A stretch of DNA of 9,433 nucleotides from Flavobacteriaceae bacterium. GTDB taxonomy: Bacteria; Bacteroidota; Bacteroidia; Flavobacteriales; Flavobacteriaceae. Position 1 is the stretch's first letter. Each line of letters opens with the position of its first letter. This document shows, one piece after another, positions 6,647-9,433 of the stretch. A program made the translations under genes and the position numbers. A model generated the notes under the pieces. It was not told the DNA's origin and made no database searches. It saw only the letters and a program-made list of their open reading frames with translations. The stretch is from assembly GCA_030590765.1 (NCBI GenBank), contig JAUVCP010000058.1, positions 1 through 9,433 of the forward strand, given 5' to 3'.

Positions 6647-9079
6647 TCACCTTAACTCTGCACTAAATAAATGCGCAAAAGTTCCCTGTAATTTTTTCAT
6701 GATCTTATCAATTTGCTTATCATTCAATGTTTTATTTTCATCTTGTAAAACAAAACTCAAAGCATAGGATATTTTACCTTTTGGCAATTTATCACCGGTA
6801 TAAACATCAAAAAGATCTACTTCTTTCAATAATTTCTTTTCACTTTGAAATGCAGCATTATACAAATCAATAAACTTTACATCATTATCTAAAAGAAGAG
6901 CCAGATCACGTTTTACCTCAGGATATTTTGGTAATGGCTTCACTTTAATATCTTTTTTACCTGTATGATCAAGAACATTATTCCAGTTAAAATCAGCAAA
7001 CAATACTTCTTGTTTTATTCCAAAATCATTCAATATTTCAGATTTAACTATTCCAAATTCAACCAGTTTCGTTTTTCCCAAACTCAATCCAATAGCTTCT
7101 GAAAACAAATCATTTTTGATAGAAGTATACTTTACCTTGGTGATACCTAATCTATCTAATAAGGTTCTTATTATTCCTTTAAGGTAAAAGATGTCCATTG
7201 TATTATTAGAAACTTTCCAGTTTTCTTTATTTTGATCACCGGTTATTACCAATGACAAATGTTTTTTCTCCGTATAACCACTTTCATATTTATGATAGGT
7301 ATTACCAAATTCGAAAAATTTTAACCGATTATTCTTTCGGTTTATGTTGTAGGCAACAGCTTCCAAATTACCAAAAAGCATTGATTGACGCATTACACAT
7401 AGATCATTGCTCAAGGCATTTAGCATGGATACATTTTGATTGGCAAGCAGGTTTTCAGTTTTACCTACATACTCAGGTTTGGTCAAAGAGTTTGCCATGG
7501 TTTCTTTTAAACCATTTGCAACCAGATAATTAGCTGCTATATTTTCGATTTTCTCAGGGCTTAAATGATTAGAACTTGCAACAGATGTATTTATCTTTTG
7601 GGGAATTTCAATATTATTATATCCATAAACCCTTAGAATTTCTTCCACAATGTCTGCTTCTCTGGTTACATCCACTCTGTAAGAAGGAATGGTTAACCCT
7701 AATCCCGATTCAGTTTGATTGTTTATTTTGATATCCAATGAAGCCAAAATATTTTTAATGGTATCTGTTGGAATTTCCTCACCTATTAGTCTGTATACTT
7801 TATCATAAGAAATATGCACCTGAAAATCTTCTATTTTATCCGGATATACATCTGTTATTTCAGAAACTATTTTACCTCCTGCAATTTCTTTGATCCAGAT
7901 TGCAGCTCTCTTTAAAGCGTAAACCGCGGTTTCCGGATTTATTCCGCGCTCAAATCTAAAGGACGCATCCGTGTTTAAAGCATGTCGTTTTGCTGTTTTA
8001 CGAATGGAAACCGGATTAAAATAAGCACTTTCTAAAAATATACTTGTTGTGCTATCAGATACACCTGAATTTTCACCACCAAAAACTCCAGCAATACACA
8101 TTGGATTGCTTTCACCATCACAGATCATGATATCATCTTTATGTAAATCTCTTTCAACACCGTCAAGAGTGGTAAACTTTGTACCTGTTGGTAAGTTCTT
8201 CACCAATACTTTATTTCCTTTGATTTTACTTGCATCAAATGCGTGTAATGGTTGACCCAAACCATGAAGAATAAAATTGGTTATATCTACTACATTATTA
8301 ATAGGGGTCAATCCTATAGATCTTAATTTATGTTGCAGCCATTCAGGTGATTCTGCAATTTTCAAATCTGTTATAGTTAATCCTGCATAACGTGGTACTA
8401 ATACACTATCTTCAACTTCAACACTTATTTTATAGGTTCTTTCGTCAATATGAAAATCACCAACAGATGGTGTATTCAATTTTTTATTGATCTCTTCCTG
8501 CTGCAATAAACCTGCATACAAATCACGAGCAACACCTAAATGGCTCATCGCATCTGCTCTGTTAGGAGTTAAACCTATTTCAAAAACCTGATCGGAATAA
8601 ATATCGAATAATTCAGAAGCAATTGTACCAACTTTTACATTTTCATCTAAAACCATAATTCCATCATGACTGGTTCCCAAACCTAATTCATCTTCGGCAC
8701 AGATCATTCCAAAACTTTCTTCCCCTCTTATCTTACCTTTTTTAATAGTAAATCCTTCTCCTTTGTCATCATATAGAATTGTTCCTATAGTTGCAACCGG
8801 AACCTTTTGCCCTTTAGCAACATTTGGTGCTCCACAAACAATTTGCACTGGTTCTCCATTTCCCAAGTCAACAGTAGTAACTTTTAGTCGATCTGCATTC
8901 GAGTGTTGCTCACAACTAAGCACTTCACCAACAACAATACCATTTAAGCTTCCTTTAACAGATTCAAATGCCTCAATCCCTTCAACTTCAAGCCCCAAAT
9001 CGGTTAAAATCTCACTAATCTTCTCTGCCTCAAGGTCTATATTTAAAAATTCTTTTAACCAGTTATATGAAATTTTCAT
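6647..9079 (-). CDS. pheT: Phenylalanine--tRNA ligase beta subunit
   Basis: PheT is the beta chain of the (alpha-beta)2 enzyme that charges tRNA-Phe; it binds the tRNA and edits mischarged tyrosine. The length of 810 residues is normal for bacteria. Domains in order are: an N-terminal EMAP-type tRNA-binding OB fold (about 42-153, with GEVLSCEQHSNADRLKV and VCGAPNV); the B3/B4 editing domain (about 225-400, with PINNVVDITNFILHGLGQPL and SFRFERGI); the B5 domain (about 418-487); a catalytic-like core (about 500-700, with FFEFGNTY); and the C-terminal FDX-ACB anticodon-binding domain (about 716-809, PKYPEVKRDLALL). The ATG at 9079 starts the conserved MKISYNWLKEF, which settles the start. pheS is not adjacent, so the subunits are encoded apart here. 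The gene is probably transcribed alone, from a promoter at 9100-9107 to the hairpin at 6596-6638. Confidence 0.97.
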   Translation of the reverse strand: MKISYNWLKEFLNIDLEAEKISEILTDLGLEVEGIEAFESVKGSLNGIVVGEVLSCEQHSNADRLKVTTVDLGNGEPVQIVCGAPNVAKGQKVPVATIGTILYDDKGEGFTIKKGKIRGEESFGMICAEDELGLGTSHDGIMVLDENVKVGTIASELFDIYSDQVFEIGLTPNRADAMSHLGVARDLYAGLLQQEEINKKLNTPSVGDFHIDERTYKISVEVEDSVLVPRYAGLTITDLKIAESPEWLQHKLRSIGLTPINNVVDITNFILHGLGQPLHAFDASKIKGNKVLVKNLPTGTKFTTLDGVERDLHKDDIMICDGESNPMCIAGVFGGENSGVSDSTTSIFLESAYFNPVSIRKTAKRHALNTDASFRFERGINPETAVYALKRAAIWIKEIAGGKIVSEITDVYPDKIEDFQVHISYDKVYRLIGEEIPTDTIKNILASLDIKINNQTESGLGLTIPSYRVDVTREADIVEEILRVYGYNNIEIPQKINTSVASSNHLSPEKIENIAANYLVANGLKETMANSLTKPEYVGKTENLLANQNVSMLNALSNDLCVMRQSMLFGNLEAVAYNINRKNNRLKFFEFGNTYHKYESGYTEKKHLSLVITGDQNKENWKVSNNTMDIFYLKGIIRTLLDRLGITKVKYTSIKNDLFSEAIGLSLGKTKLVEFGIVKSEILNDFGIKQEVLFADFNWNNVLDHTGKKDIKVKPLPKYPEVKRDLALLLDNDVKFIDLYNAAFQSEKKLLKEVDLFDVYTGDKLPKGKISYALSFVLQDENKTLNDKQIDKIMKKLQGTFAHLFSAELR

Positions 9080-9099
9080 CTGTTTTTATTTTTGAGCAG

Positions 9100-9107
9100 C
9101 AAAGATA
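9100..9107 (-). promoter_or_regulatory. Candidate -7 box for pheT
   Basis: The minus strand reads TATCTTTG, an exact match to TAnnTTTG, 20 nt before the pheT ATG. This implies a very short leader of about 10-15 nt. A TTG-type -33 element is not found at the normal spacing. The leader has no Shine-Dalgarno sequence and no room for a T-box or attenuator, so no leader-based control of pheT is indicated. Confidence 0.5.
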
Positions 9108-9207
9108 TACAATTGTGTGAAGTTGTGATTAAAACAACAATAAGAAATTTATGAATTCTACTTTAAATATTTTGTTACATACATTTTCTTTTATCACATT
9201 TAATTAT

Positions 9208-9214
9208 TATTTTG
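9208..9214 (+). promoter_or_regulatory. Weak promoter-like box for the acyl-CoA ligase gene
   Basis: TATTTTG lies 22 nt before the ATG at 9237 and resembles the TAnnTTTG consensus, but it is one base short. It is the best candidate in the 157-bp divergent gap to pheT. Support is weak because the whole gap is A/T-rich. Confidence 0.2.
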
Positions 9215-9236
9215 CACATATAATAAAATCCTATAT

Positions 9237-9433
9237 ATGACAACTGATATCAAACGGCTCTTTGACTTTCCTCATTACCAACTTAAAACTTATAATTTAG
9301 AGAAGGCTTTTGTTTCCAAAAGCAGTGGTAAATGGGCTGCAACATCTTCAAAAGAATTTATAGAACAAGCAAATAAAATAAGCAGAGGTTTATTGAGATT
9401 AGGAGTTAAAAAAGGTGATAAAATTGCCATTAT
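9237..9433 (+). CDS. AMP-dependent synthetase/ligase, probable long-chain acyl-CoA synthetase (partial, N-terminus only)
   Basis: The ATG at 9237 opens a frame of 65 complete codons that runs off the right edge. It begins MTTDIKRLFDFPHYQ and continues with FVSKSSGKWAATSSKEFIEQ and ISRGLLRLGVKKGDKIAII. This is the typical front of an ANL-superfamily enzyme, in which a short N-terminal segment leads into the (L/A)xxLGVxKGDxVAI motif of the AMP-binding domain. The F-D-F-P-x-Y-Q opening resembles FadD-type ligases of Bacteroidota, which activate fatty acids to acyl-CoA using ATP. The AMP-binding core and substrate pocket lie outside the window, so the exact substrate cannot be read. The gene diverges from pheT. 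No Shine-Dalgarno sequence precedes it. Confidence 0.85.
   Translation, partial: MTTDIKRLFDFPHYQLKTYNLEKAFVSKSSGKWAATSSKEFIEQANKISRGLLRLGVKKGDKIAI

Noticed and set aside
7252..7533. 93-codon plus-strand open frame inside pheT
   Set aside because: It lies fully antisense to the catalytic-like core of pheT, with no recognisable protein features or promoter.
8763..9095. 110-codon plus-strand open frame opposite the start of pheT
   Set aside because: It is antisense to the conserved tRNA-binding domain of pheT and has low-complexity, Ser/Pro/Thr-rich composition typical of a shadow frame.

Overview
The window looks like a low-GC chromosome segment from a member of the Bacteroidota. The evidence is the style of the proteins (long single-chain PurL, an 810-residue PheT, a membrane-anchored GH3 enzyme, an N-terminal FadD-type ligase), very AT-rich leaders without Shine-Dalgarno sequences, and TAnnTTTG-type -7 promoter boxes upstream of three genes. 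The order cannot be fixed from the sequence alone; Flavobacteriales or Chitinophagales relatives are plausible.

Layout. At the left edge a DUF559 (Vsr-like, PD-(D/E)xK fold) endonuclease gene runs leftwards out of the window (<1-289, minus). A 650-bp gene-free stretch follows (290-939). It holds two near-identical 59-bp hairpin repeats in direct orientation and a third, related 45-bp repeat in inverted orientation, plus several small stem-loops. Next comes a plus-strand unit: purL (940-4608), then after a 15-nt gap a glycoside hydrolase family 3 gene (4624-6586). The GH3 gene is split into two reading frames by one extra base in an A7 run. A long inverted repeat at 6596-6638 separates this unit from the convergent pheT gene (6647-9079, minus). 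Divergent from pheT, a FadD-like acyl-CoA synthetase begins at 9237 and runs out of the right edge.

How the genes relate. PurL (purine synthesis) and PheT (tRNA-Phe charging) are housekeeping enzymes. The GH3 enzyme is a predicted envelope glycosidase, and the ligase would activate fatty acids. Nothing indicates one shared pathway; purL and the GH3 gene are probably only co-transcribed.

Points worth attention are: (1) the REP-like repeats next to a small endonuclease gene; (2) a second GC-rich REP-like palindrome sitting in frame inside purL, in the linker before the glutaminase domain; (3) the single-base GH3 frameshift in a homopolymer. No defence system, CRISPR array, tRNA or insertion sequence was seen.
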